A stretch of 33,614 nt of DNA from Actinomycetota bacterium (lineage in GTDB: Bacteria > Actinomycetota > Acidimicrobiia > Acidimicrobiales > CADCSY01), in assembly GCA_004366205.1 (NCBI GenBank), contig SIRW01000067.1, forward strand, positions 1-33,614. Reading direction: 5' to 3'. The translations under genes were made by a program, and so were the position numbers. Each line of letters starts with the position of its first letter. Positions within the stretch are counted from its first letter, which is position 1. The notes under the pieces are model-generated. The model saw only the letters and a program-made list of their open reading frames with translations, searched no databases and was not told where the DNA came from. Positions 15,062 to 22,415 of the stretch are shown piece after piece.

Positions 15062-15070
15062 TGGGGCCCG

Positions 15071-16081
15071 ATGGCCATTCGTGTCGCGGTGATCGGCGCC
15101 GGGTCGTGGGGCACCACGGTCGCCGCCATCGCGTGCCGCAACGCCCCGACCGTGCTGTGGGCCCGCCGGGCCGAGCTGGCCGAGGAGATCCAGCGGGAGC
15201 ACGTGAACAGCCAGTACCTGCCGGGCTGCCCCCTGCCCCCGGCGCTGGCGGCCACGGCGTCGCTGGAGGAGGCCGTGGCCGGCGCCGACGTGGTGGTCAT
15301 GGGCGTGCCGTCGCACGGCTTCCGCAGCGTCCTCGAGGGCGTCGCCGACCACATCCGGCCATGGGTCCCGGTCGTCAGCCTCAGCAAGGGCCTCGAGCAG
15401 GGGACGATGCTGCGGATGACGCAGGTCGTCAACGAGCTGCTGCCCGACCACCCCGCCGGCGTCCTCACCGGCCCGAACCTGGCCAAGGAGATCATCGCCG
15501 GCCAGCCGACCGCGTCGGTGGTGGCCATGGCCGACGAGCGCATCGCCGACGCGCTCCAGGCGTGCTTCAGCACCGACACCCTGCGCATCTACACCAACCC
15601 CGACATCACCGGCTGCGAGATCGCCGGGTCGCTCAAGAACGTCATGGCCATCGCCGCGGGCATGGCCGACGGCATGGGATTCGGCGACAACACCCGGGCC
15701 ACGCTCATCACCCGCGGCCTGGCTGAGCTGACCCGGCTCGGGGTGGCGCTCGGCGGTGACCCGCTCACGTTCTCGGGCCTGGCGGGCATGGGTGATCTCG
15801 TCGCCACCTGCATCTCCCGCCAGAGCCGCAACCGCCACGTCGGCGAGGAGCTGGGCCGGGGCCGGCCCCTGCAGGAGATCGTCGACGAGATGAACATGGT
15901 CGCCGAGGGCGTCAAGACGTCGCGGGTCGTGCTCGAGCTGGCCGACCGTCACGGCGTCGAGATGCCCATCGCCGAGCAGGTGGCGGCGGTCTGCCACGAG
16001 GGCCGCTCGGCCAAGGAGGCGCTCGTCGCCCTGATGGCGCGCGAGGCCAAGCCCGAGATGCACGGCCTCCGGCACCGCTGA
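15071..16081 (+). CDS. gpsA: NAD(P)H-dependent glycerol-3-phosphate dehydrogenase
   Basis: A 336-residue GpsA that reduces dihydroxyacetone phosphate to sn-glycerol 3-phosphate, the backbone for phospholipid synthesis. The N-terminal Rossmann motif GAGSWGT (9-15) is clear. Further conserved segments are GPNLAKEI (134-141), GSLKNVMAIAAGMADG with the catalytic Lys189, GDNTRATLITRGLAE (205-219), and GLAGMGDLVATC then SRNRHVGEELG. Length is normal. The frame ends 2 nt before the GTG of the next gene, so the glycosidase downstream is probably co-transcribed. The ATG is 9 nt after a -10-like TAGGTT, with almost no leader and no clear ribosome-binding site. Confidence 0.97.
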   Translation: MAIRVAVIGAGSWGTTVAAIACRNAPTVLWARRAELAEEIQREHVNSQYLPGCPLPPALAATASLEEAVAGADVVVMGVPSHGFRSVLEGVADHIRPWVPVVSLSKGLEQGTMLRMTQVVNELLPDHPAGVLTGPNLAKEIIAGQPTASVVAMADERIADALQACFSTDTLRIYTNPDITGCEIAGSLKNVMAIAAGMADGMGFGDNTRATLITRGLAELTRLGVALGGDPLTFSGLAGMGDLVATCISRQSRNRHVGEELGRGRPLQEIVDEMNMVAEGVKTSRVVLELADRHGVEMPIAEQVAAVCHEGRSAKEALVALMAREAKPEMHGLRHR

Positions 16082-16083
16082 CC

Positions 16084-18441
16084 GTGGGGGTCCGCTCGTT
16101 CCTCTTGCGGCGCGCCATGGGCCGCCTGCGCATCACCGACGACATCGTCCGGCACCTGTCGACGTTCCAGCGCCTCGGCGAGACCATCGAGGTGCAGCTC
16201 CCCGGCGAGCTGCTGCCGGTCGGCGCCCGCACGGTCTTTAGGGCCCTGCGGACCCGGGCCGCCGCCCAGATCGGCGAGGAGTGGCTGTGGCCGCACTGGC
16301 TCGAGCGCCAGCTCGACCCGGGCTCGCCCGCCTTCGTGCCCCGGGGGCACCTGCCGTTCCTCACGAACCTGACGGCCCGCAACTGGACGGCGATCGGCAA
16401 CGTGAGCTCCCCGTGGGAGGCCGTCGTCGACCCCCGCGGCCTCGTCACGCCCTGGTACGACGGCTGGTCGCTCGACTGGTGGGTGGGCGCCGAGGACCGC
16501 TGGCACCTGCCGTCTCGGGAGGTGGCGGTCCGCCAGCGGCTGGTGCACGCCACGCCCGTCGTCGAGACGGCCATGCGCGTGCCCGGTGGCGACGTCGTGC
16601 ACCGGGCCTACGCCGTGAGCGGCCCGAGCGAGCTGGTGGTGGTGGAGGTAGAGAACCAGACGCCGGTGCCGGTCGCCCTGGCGCTGGCGGTGCGGCCCTA
16701 CAACCCCGAGGGCCTGGCGGTGATCGAGCGCATCGAGCTGCACGACGGCCACGTCGTCACGGTCGACGGCCGGGTCGCGCTCGTGCTGCCGGAGCGCACG
16801 GCCCGCATGACGGCGAGCACCTTCCACGACGGGGACTCGCTGCACGCCGTCGTCGCCGGCGACGCCGGGACCTCGTTGCCGGACGTGCGGTGCGAGGCCG
16901 GCCTGGCCCAGGCGGCCTTCATCGTGCCGCTGCCGCACCGCCAGACCGTGCGGGCGATCGTGCCGCTGCGCGCCGAGCGTCGCACCCGCCGGCGGGGCCT
17001 CACCCGCCGGCGGGTGGCCCGCGGGCCCGACCTGCCCCGGGCGCTGCCCACCGCCGCCCAGGTGGCGAGCGGCTGGCGAACCCACGGCGAGCGGGGGGTG
17101 CGCCTCGAGCTGCCCGACACCCGCCTCGCCGAGGCGGTCGACGCCAACCGGCGGTACCTGCTGCTGTTCCACGACGGTGCCGACATCACCCCCGGCCCGC
17201 TCACCTACCACCGGTTCTGGTTCCGCGACGCCGCCTACCTGCTCGCCGCCATGGGCCGCTACGGCCTGCACGACGAGGTCGCTCAGGTGCTGCGAACCTG
17301 GCCGGAGCGCCAGCACGTCGACGGCTTCTTCTTCAGCCAGCGCCAGGAGTGGGACTCCAACGGCGCCGCGCTGTGGTCGCTCGCCGAGCACTGGCGCCTC
17401 ACCCGCGACACCGACCTGGTGGCGGGCATGACCCACTCCATCGCCAAGGGAGCCCACTGGATCGAGCGCAAGCGCCGGTCGAAGCGCCGCCGGCGCGACC
17501 CGGCGCTGGCGGGGCTGCTGCCCGCCAGCATCTCCGCCGAGCACCTCGGGCCCTTCGACTACTTCTACTGGGACGACTTCTGGTGCCTGAAGGGCATGGA
17601 GGACGCCGCCACGCTGCTGCGGGTCGCTGGCGCCCGCGAGTCCGCCGCCGAGGTGGCCACCGAGGCCGCCGCCTTCCGGCGCGACCTCGACGCCTCGCTG
17701 GCCCTCGTCGCCGAGCGGCTCGGCACCCCGGCGATCCCGGCGGGGCCGCGCCGGCGCATCGACCCCGGCGTGGTGGGATCGCTCGTGGCGTGCCACCCGC
17801 TGGGGCTCATGGCACCCGACGACCCCCGCATCATGGCGACGGCCGACGTGCTGCGGGGGCGGTTCACCCGGGGCCCTGCCTTCTACCAGGCGATCAGCCA
17901 CACGGGCCTCGGCACCTACCTCACGCTGCAGCTGGCGTTCGTGGAGCTCGAGGCGGGCGACCGCCGCGCCCTCGAGCGGCTGCGCTGGCTGCTCGACGCC
18001 GCCACCGACACGTGGACGTGGCCCGAGGCCATCCACCCCCAGCTCGGGGGCGGCTGCATGGGCGACGGCCACCACGGCTGGGCGGCCGCCGACTTCCTGT
18101 CGTTCGTGCGGACCCTGCTCGTGCGCGAGACCGGTGACGGCGGCGTGGCGCTGTGCTCGCTGCTGCCCGACGGCTGGGAGGGCCAGGGCCTCGAGGTGCA
18201 CCACGCCCCGACCCACGCCGGTCGCCTGTCGTACGCGCTGCGCTGGCACGGTGAGCGCCCCGCGCTGTTGTGGGAGCTCGACCCCCACCCCGACGCCGGC
18301 GCGGTGACGATCACCGCGCCCGGCCTCGACCCCACCTGGTCCAGCACCGACGCCCGCGGCGAGGCCCTGCTCGCCCCCTACGCGCCCCCGTCCCCCGGGT
18401 CGCGCCCATCCGAGCCACCCGACGCCGGCTCCTTCGCCTGA
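16084..18441 (+). CDS. Six-hairpin glycosidase (glycogen-debranching / GH15-like)
   Basis: A 785-residue protein with an N-terminal beta-rich domain (about 1-300) and a C-terminal (alpha/alpha)6 barrel (about 335-720), the plan of six-hairpin glycosidases. The barrel shows LTYHRFWFRDAAYLLAAMGR, the substrate-site stretch FFSQRQEWDSNGAALWSL, then DYFYWDDFWCLKGMEDA and AIHPQLGGGCMGDGHHGWAA. These acidic and aromatic clusters are where catalysis and sugar binding occur in relatives. An Arg-rich stretch between the domains (RRTRRRGLTRRRVARG) is probably a linker. No signal peptide is present. Substrate is uncertain: an alpha-glucan or a mannose-containing glycan, the latter hinted at by the convergent GH38 gene. 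GTG at 16084 is used, 2 nt after gpsA. Confidence 0.8.
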   Translation: MGVRSFLLRRAMGRLRITDDIVRHLSTFQRLGETIEVQLPGELLPVGARTVFRALRTRAAAQIGEEWLWPHWLERQLDPGSPAFVPRGHLPFLTNLTARNWTAIGNVSSPWEAVVDPRGLVTPWYDGWSLDWWVGAEDRWHLPSREVAVRQRLVHATPVVETAMRVPGGDVVHRAYAVSGPSELVVVEVENQTPVPVALALAVRPYNPEGLAVIERIELHDGHVVTVDGRVALVLPERTARMTASTFHDGDSLHAVVAGDAGTSLPDVRCEAGLAQAAFIVPLPHRQTVRAIVPLRAERRTRRRGLTRRRVARGPDLPRALPTAAQVASGWRTHGERGVRLELPDTRLAEAVDANRRYLLLFHDGADITPGPLTYHRFWFRDAAYLLAAMGRYGLHDEVAQVLRTWPERQHVDGFFFSQRQEWDSNGAALWSLAEHWRLTRDTDLVAGMTHSIAKGAHWIERKRRSKRRRRDPALAGLLPASISAEHLGPFDYFYWDDFWCLKGMEDAATLLRVAGARESAAEVATEAAAFRRDLDASLALVAERLGTPAIPAGPRRRIDPGVVGSLVACHPLGLMAPDDPRIMATADVLRGRFTRGPAFYQAISHTGLGTYLTLQLAFVELEAGDRRALERLRWLLDAATDTWTWPEAIHPQLGGGCMGDGHHGWAAADFLSFVRTLLVRETGDGGVALCSLLPDGWEGQGLEVHHAPTHAGRLSYALRWHGERPALLWELDPHPDAGAVTITAPGLDPTWSSTDARGEALLAPYAPPSPGSRPSEPPDAGSFA

Positions 18442-18455
18442 CCCTGGCGCTCCCC

Positions 18456-18505
18456 GTTCTGGGGGGCGCTGGTCTCGCGCCCGTGAGACAGGAGCCCCCC
18501 AGAAC
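18456..18505. terminator. Strong two-part terminator hairpin between convergent glycosidase genes
   Basis: GTTCTGGGGGGC (18456-18467) pairs perfectly with GCCCCCCAGAAC (18494-18505). Inside it GTCTC (18472-18476) pairs with GAGAC (18485-18489), separated from the outer stem by a symmetric 4x4 internal loop. The gap lies between two convergent genes and the structure can stop transcription from either side. Confidence 0.75.
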
Positions 18506-18527
18506 CGGTGCGTGAGGCCGGGGCGGC

Positions 18528-21200
18528 TCAGGTGTCGGTGAGGCGGGCCGTGGCGAAGGCCCAGGGGCCCAGCTCGAAGGAGCCCTCGAAGGGCTCGAGG
18601 GGCCGGTCGCGCAGGTCGACCAGCCAGCCCCGGCGACCCTCGATGCGCACCGTGGCCGCCTCGTCGGTCGGGTTGAACACCCGCACCTCGAGGCCGCCGG
18701 GCCGGCGCCGGAGAGCGGAGACCTCGGCGCCCTCGACCGACAGCATCGACCCGCGCTCGGGAGCCGTGCCCAGCCCGGCCGCCCGCACGACGTCGAGGGG
18801 CAGGAACACGTCGTCGACGAGGGCGTAGGGGTCGGGGGCGGTGGCGCCGTCGCGGGCGACGTGCACCGCCCAGCGCAGCTCGTGAGGGCCGAGCACCTGC
18901 GAGCCCCGGGTGGGCAGCGGCGGGCCGGCCGGCAGCGGGCGCATGGTCATCTCGACCCGGCTGAGCATGGCCGTGGCCCGCAGCAGGGTGAGCGCCAGGT
19001 GGGTGGCCTCGCCGACCTCGGCGGCGGGGCCGTCGGGATGGACGAGCTCGTACTCGAGCAGGCCCTCGTGCAGCACGGTCAGGCCGCCCGCCTGCACGAA
19101 CCGCCGCGACGGGTATGTCGGCAGCGGCTTCTCGGTGGGGCCGCCCTCGTGCTCGAGGCCCCGCTCGACCACCGCGAAGGCGCACTCGGCCCGCGACGCC
19201 GTCGCCGGGGCGGGCAGCGGCAGCCAGGTCCGCAGGCGGTGGTCCTCGCAGGTGTTGTCGAGCGCCGTCGTGACCCGCACGACCTCCTCGCCGGCGCGCA
19301 GCTCGATGGTCGTGGTCACCTCCACGACGCGCTCGCCGCTGCGGGCTCGCTCGGAGAACACGATGCGGTGCGGCCACCGGTAGGTGCGCCGCACCCGGAG
19401 CCGTCCCCGCACCGGCCCCGACTCCAGCACCTCGACGGCGACGGCCTCAGGTGCGTCCACGACCGTCTGGTGCTCGGGGGGCGACCAGTTGTAGGTGTCG
19501 CCCACGTCGCCGTCGTCGACCAGCCGGTCGAAGCCGGTCAGCCCGTCGACGGCGAACGTGCCGTCGGCCGGGTCGACCTCGACGGTCACGAGCCCGTTCG
19601 CGAGCCCGTGGTCGCCCACGGCCCTCACCGGCTCGACGTCGAGCTCGGCGGGCTCCCAGCGGGCCCAACCGTAGGCGGGCACGGGTCCGGCGCGGGCGAC
19701 CACCTTGCGGTGCGGCGGCTGCACCATGCGGATGCGGAACGGCTGGTCGGGGCGCTCCGACGCCAGCGCCGCCACCTCGGCCTTGACCTCCTCGACCAGC
19801 ACGTGGTCGCGCAGGCGGTAGTCGGCGTGCAGGGTGATGTCGACGCCGTCCTCGCCGGGCTCGACGTCGACGGCGTTGATGTAGGTGGTGTCGTCGAACT
19901 GCTGGCTGCGGATCTGGGTGAGCAGGCCGGCCAGGTCCGAGCCCGTCACCGTCATCTCCCACACGTCGGAGGCCCGCTCCGAGAGGAGCTGGGCGCCGGG
20001 GATCGGTCCGGACCCCGGGACGATCAGCTCGACCACCCCGGCCCGCTCGCGCTGGGTGCTGTTCACCAGCGTGGGGCCCTCGTGGGCCATGACGGCGGCG
20101 ACCATGTCCAGCGCCCGGGCCGCGAGCCCGTCGGCGATGTGGCGGGCCTCGTTGAAGCGGTGCAGCACGGCGTCGACGGTGTCGTCGACCGAGCAGGCGC
20201 AGATCGAGTCGTGGGCGGCGTTGCGGATCACCTGCAGCCACGCCTCGCGCAGGAGGGCCTCGGGCCAGCGCTCGGCGGGGAGGAACAGGGCGCACAGGGG
20301 CTCGGTGCGGTCCTCCAGGGCCCGCTCGACCCGGGCGGCGGCCTGCTTCACGTCCACCCGGTTCGACGCCACGCCCATGAGCACCGGGGTGCGGGCACCG
20401 GAGCGCAGCTCGCCCTTCCACCGGGGGAGCCCCTCGGTCGGCGCCCGGCACACGTAGTCGGCGAGCGGCATGACCACGAGGTGGTAGTCGTCCTGGATCT
20501 CGTTGGCCTCGGCCACGACCCGTCCCAACCACGGCTGGGGCACCTGGTGGTCGGTGCCGTTCATCCAGAGGATCCCGTCGAGCAGCATGTGGCCGACCTC
20601 GTCCTCGAACGCCGCCACCCGGCGGATGAGGTCCTTGGCGTCGTCGGGCAGCGACGCCCCGTTCCCGTAGCCGAGGGGGAGGTACTCGGCCCGCACGGTC
20701 GAGCCGTCGGGGGCCTCCCACCAGAAGCCGGTCCGGTCGATCTCCTCGGGCACGCCCCGCCACACCACGGCGTGCTCGAACCCGCCCTGGCGCAGGATCT
20801 GGGGCATCTGGGCGACGTGGCCGAACATGTCCGGCAGGTAGCCGACCTCCATGGCCCCGCCGAAGGCCGCCGCCCGCTCGAGGCCAAGCTGCAGGTCGCG
20901 CACGATCGTCTCGGCCGAGACGAGGAACTCGTCCATGAGGATGTACCAGGGCCCCATCGCCAGGCGCCCGGAAGCGGCCAGGCGGCGCATGGTGTCCTCG
21001 GCCTCGGGCTGCACGGCCAGGTAGTCGTCGACCACCGCCATCTGCCCGTCGAGCAGGAAGTGGGCGTAGGAGGGGTCGGCCTCCAGGCGGGGCAGCAGCT
21101 CGTCGAGCAGGTCGACGAGGCGGAGGCGGAAGGTCTGGAACGGCGAGTACCACTCGCGGTCCCAGTGGGTGTGGGGGACGATCGCCACGGTGCGGGCCAT
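18528..21200 (-). CDS. GH38 alpha-mannosidase
   Basis: An 890-residue glycoside hydrolase family 38 enzyme. The zinc-binding start HTHWDREWY (10-18) and the nucleophile segment GYLPDMFGH (120-128, Asp124) are intact. A later zinc-site motif NAAHDSICACSVDDTVD and the middle helical region (ILRQGGFEHAVVWRG) also fit. The rest is the long beta-sandwich C-terminal half of the family. Such enzymes release alpha-linked mannose, in bacteria for glycan turnover. No signal peptide is seen, so it is probably cytoplasmic. The ATG lies 6 nt after a minus-strand TACGGT box and has no ribosome-binding site. It converges on the six-hairpin glycosidase, and the two may serve the same glycan pathway. Confidence 0.95.
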   Translation of the reverse strand: MARTVAIVPHTHWDREWYSPFQTFRLRLVDLLDELLPRLEADPSYAHFLLDGQMAVVDDYLAVQPEAEDTMRRLAASGRLAMGPWYILMDEFLVSAETIVRDLQLGLERAAAFGGAMEVGYLPDMFGHVAQMPQILRQGGFEHAVVWRGVPEEIDRTGFWWEAPDGSTVRAEYLPLGYGNGASLPDDAKDLIRRVAAFEDEVGHMLLDGILWMNGTDHQVPQPWLGRVVAEANEIQDDYHLVVMPLADYVCRAPTEGLPRWKGELRSGARTPVLMGVASNRVDVKQAAARVERALEDRTEPLCALFLPAERWPEALLREAWLQVIRNAAHDSICACSVDDTVDAVLHRFNEARHIADGLAARALDMVAAVMAHEGPTLVNSTQRERAGVVELIVPGSGPIPGAQLLSERASDVWEMTVTGSDLAGLLTQIRSQQFDDTTYINAVDVEPGEDGVDITLHADYRLRDHVLVEEVKAEVAALASERPDQPFRIRMVQPPHRKVVARAGPVPAYGWARWEPAELDVEPVRAVGDHGLANGLVTVEVDPADGTFAVDGLTGFDRLVDDGDVGDTYNWSPPEHQTVVDAPEAVAVEVLESGPVRGRLRVRRTYRWPHRIVFSERARSGERVVEVTTTIELRAGEEVVRVTTALDNTCEDHRLRTWLPLPAPATASRAECAFAVVERGLEHEGGPTEKPLPTYPSRRFVQAGGLTVLHEGLLEYELVHPDGPAAEVGEATHLALTLLRATAMLSRVEMTMRPLPAGPPLPTRGSQVLGPHELRWAVHVARDGATAPDPYALVDDVFLPLDVVRAAGLGTAPERGSMLSVEGAEVSALRRRPGGLEVRVFNPTDEAATVRIEGRRGWLVDLRDRPLEPFEGSFELGPWAFATARLTDT

Positions 21201-21206
21201 GCGTCA

Positions 21207-21212
21207 ACCGTA
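21207..21212 (-). promoter_or_regulatory. Candidate -10 box (TACGGT) of the alpha-mannosidase, leaderless-type
   Basis: On the minus strand TACGGT ends 6 nt before the ATG at 21200 and no Shine-Dalgarno sequence lies in between. Confidence 0.5.
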
Positions 21213-21261
21213 CGCCCCCCGGCTCCGAGGCGCGGGCGGCCCGCCTGCGGGCTGCCCGGCC

Positions 21262-21267
21262 TAGCCT
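21262..21267 (+). promoter_or_regulatory. Candidate -10 box (TAGCCT) of the RpiB-like gene
   Basis: TAGCCT lies 6 nt before the GTG at 21274. The spacer GGAGGG also resembles a ribosome-binding site, so the start could be read from a leaderless or a leadered transcript. Confidence 0.45.
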
Positions 21268-21273
21268 GGAGGG

Positions 21274-21702
21274 GTGCGGATCGCCCTGGGCACCGACGAG
21301 CACACGCCGCTGATCGACGTGATCCGCGAGCGCCTGGTCGAGCTCGGCCACGACGTGGAGGTGGTGGCCGACGAGGACCCGTGGCCCGACGTCGGACGCC
21401 GGGTGGGCGAATCGGTCGCGACCGGCGCGGCCGACCGGGGCGTGGTCTGCTGCTGGACGGGGACGGGCGTGTCGATCGCCGCCAACAAGGTCCCCGGGGT
21501 GCGGGCGGCGCTGTGCACCGACGCCGAGACGGCCCGGGGCGCCCGCCGCTGGAACGACGCCAACGTGCTGGCGCTGGGCCTGCGGCTCACCTCCCCCGAG
21601 GTCGCCCGCGAGGTGCTGGAGGCCTTCCTCGCCGCCGAGCCCGACGACGGCGAGGCGGCGACGATCGCCCGGGTCGAACCGGCCGCTGACGCCGGCGCGT
21701 GA
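21274..21702 (+). CDS. RpiB/LacA/LacB-family sugar-phosphate isomerase
   Basis: A 142-residue protein of the ribose-5-phosphate isomerase B fold, which interconverts aldose and ketose phosphates. The strand-loop CCWTGTGVSIAANKVPGVRA (about 53-72) matches the family's CGTGxGxSIAANK signature, but Trp replaces the first Gly after the catalytic Cys. The N-terminal loop reads GTDEHTPL rather than the usual SDHAG. WNDANVLALGLR is conserved. These changes suggest a subgroup whose substrate may differ from ribose 5-phosphate. The start is GTG, 6 nt after TAGCCT. It is divergent from the alpha-mannosidase with a 73-bp gap and is followed closely by the GYD gene. Confidence 0.85.
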   Translation: MRIALGTDEHTPLIDVIRERLVELGHDVEVVADEDPWPDVGRRVGESVATGAADRGVVCCWTGTGVSIAANKVPGVRAALCTDAETARGARRWNDANVLALGLRLTSPEVAREVLEAFLAAEPDDGEAATIARVEPAADAGA

Positions 21703-21709
21703 CGGCCGG

Positions 21710-21715
21710 TACGAT
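21710..21715 (+). promoter_or_regulatory. Candidate leaderless promoter -10 (TACGAT) of the GYD gene
   Basis: TACGAT lies 7 nt before the ATG at 21723. CTGACG (21686-21691) is an acceptable -35 with an 18-nt spacer. No ribosome-binding site precedes the ATG, which supports a leaderless start inside an apparent operon. Confidence 0.5.
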
Positions 21716-21722
21716 CGTTCGC

Positions 21723-22016
21723 ATGCCGCGCTACGTCATGCTCACGACGCTGGGGCCCGACGGGTCCGCCCGCCTTTGCGAGAACCCCGAGCGGCTCCGT
21801 GAGGTGAACACCGAGCTCGAGGCCCTCGGGGTCACCGTCCTCGAGCAGTACGCCCTGCTCGGTCAGTACGACTTCCTGAACGTCCTCGACGCCCCCGACG
21901 AGGTCACGATGGCCAAGGTGGCCACCATCCTCGGCTCGCGAGGCACGGTCAAGACCCTCACGCTCACGGCGATCCCGGTCGAGGACTTCATCGACCGGAT
22001 GCGCAACGAACCGTAG
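21723..22016 (+). CDS. GYD domain-containing protein
   Basis: A 97-residue protein of the GYD family, a small ferredoxin-like fold: MPRYVMLTTLGPDGSARL opens it, and GVTVLEQYALLGQYDFLNVLDAPDE carries the Gly-Tyr-Asp-like core (here GQYD). It ends with VKTLTLTAIPVEDF. No enzymatic activity is established for the family. An alternative GTG at 21699 overlaps the upstream stop (GTGA) and would add 8 residues; the ATG is preferred because family homology begins there and a -10-like box sits 7 nt upstream. Its end lies 6 nt from the end of the convergent small gene. Confidence 0.85.
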   Translation: MPRYVMLTTLGPDGSARLCENPERLREVNTELEALGVTVLEQYALLGQYDFLNVLDAPDEVTMAKVATILGSRGTVKTLTLTAIPVEDFIDRMRNEP

Positions 22017-22022
22017 CGGCGC

Positions 22023-22289
22023 TCAGTACCACCACATGGCGCGGCGCCGGCGCCGCTCGGCGCGCACGGCGTCGGCGGGGAACACGGCGGGTAGCACCTC
22101 GCCGTCGGACCGGCGCCGCACCGTGTAGCCGCCGTCGACGGCTTCGGCCACCTCGAACCCCGACACCCACTCCTCGTCGAACCGGCGGCGCACCTCGACG
22201 CGGTCGCCCACGGCGATCCCTTCGCCGGTGGGCTGACCCCCGGGCGTCGCCCCGTTGGCGGTCGGCTGGTCGGTCAGCACGTCGGTCAT
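22023..22289 (-). CDS. Small hypothetical protein with a Tudor/SH3-like barrel
   Basis: An 88-residue protein. The first 25 residues are Thr/Gly-rich and probably disordered. Residues about 26-77 look like a small beta barrel of the Tudor/agenet/SH3 kind: IAVGDRVEVRRRFDEEWVSG, then EVAEAVDGGYTVRRRSDG, then VLPAVFPADAVRA. A basic, aromatic tail follows (RRRRRAMWWY). The start is well supported by AGGAGAGG (22293-22300 on the minus strand) just before the ATG. It is divergent from selD. The basic patches would suit nucleic-acid binding, but this is speculation and no named family is recognised with confidence. Confidence 0.7.
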   Translation of the reverse strand: MTDVLTDQPTANGATPGGQPTGEGIAVGDRVEVRRRFDEEWVSGFEVAEAVDGGYTVRRRSDGEVLPAVFPADAVRAERRRRRAMWWY

Positions 22290-22402
22290 GTGCCTCTCCT
22301 GGCCTGCATCGGTGTCCCCGTCCCCCATGGGAGTTCGCTCCTGCTCGGCGTCGTTCCTGCCTGCGCCCCCTGCCGCCAGCACCGCGTTACCCCGTTCCCC
22401 CC

Positions 22403-22408
22403 TACCCT
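22403..22408 (+). promoter_or_regulatory. Candidate -10 box (TACCCT) of selD, leaderless-type
   Basis: TACCCT lies 7 nt before the ATG at 22416 and no ribosome-binding site is present between them. Confidence 0.5.
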
Positions 22409-22415
22409 GACGCAC

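Noticed and set aside
15949-19377. Long open frame on the minus strand across gpsA, the glycosidase and part of the mannosidase
   Set aside because: It crosses gene ends and a terminator hairpin and has low-complexity composition. The recognised proteins are in other frames.
22290-22415. N-terminal extension of selD by 42 codons
   Set aside because: The extra residues are unrelated to SelD, and a -10-like box lies 7 nt before the ATG at 22416.
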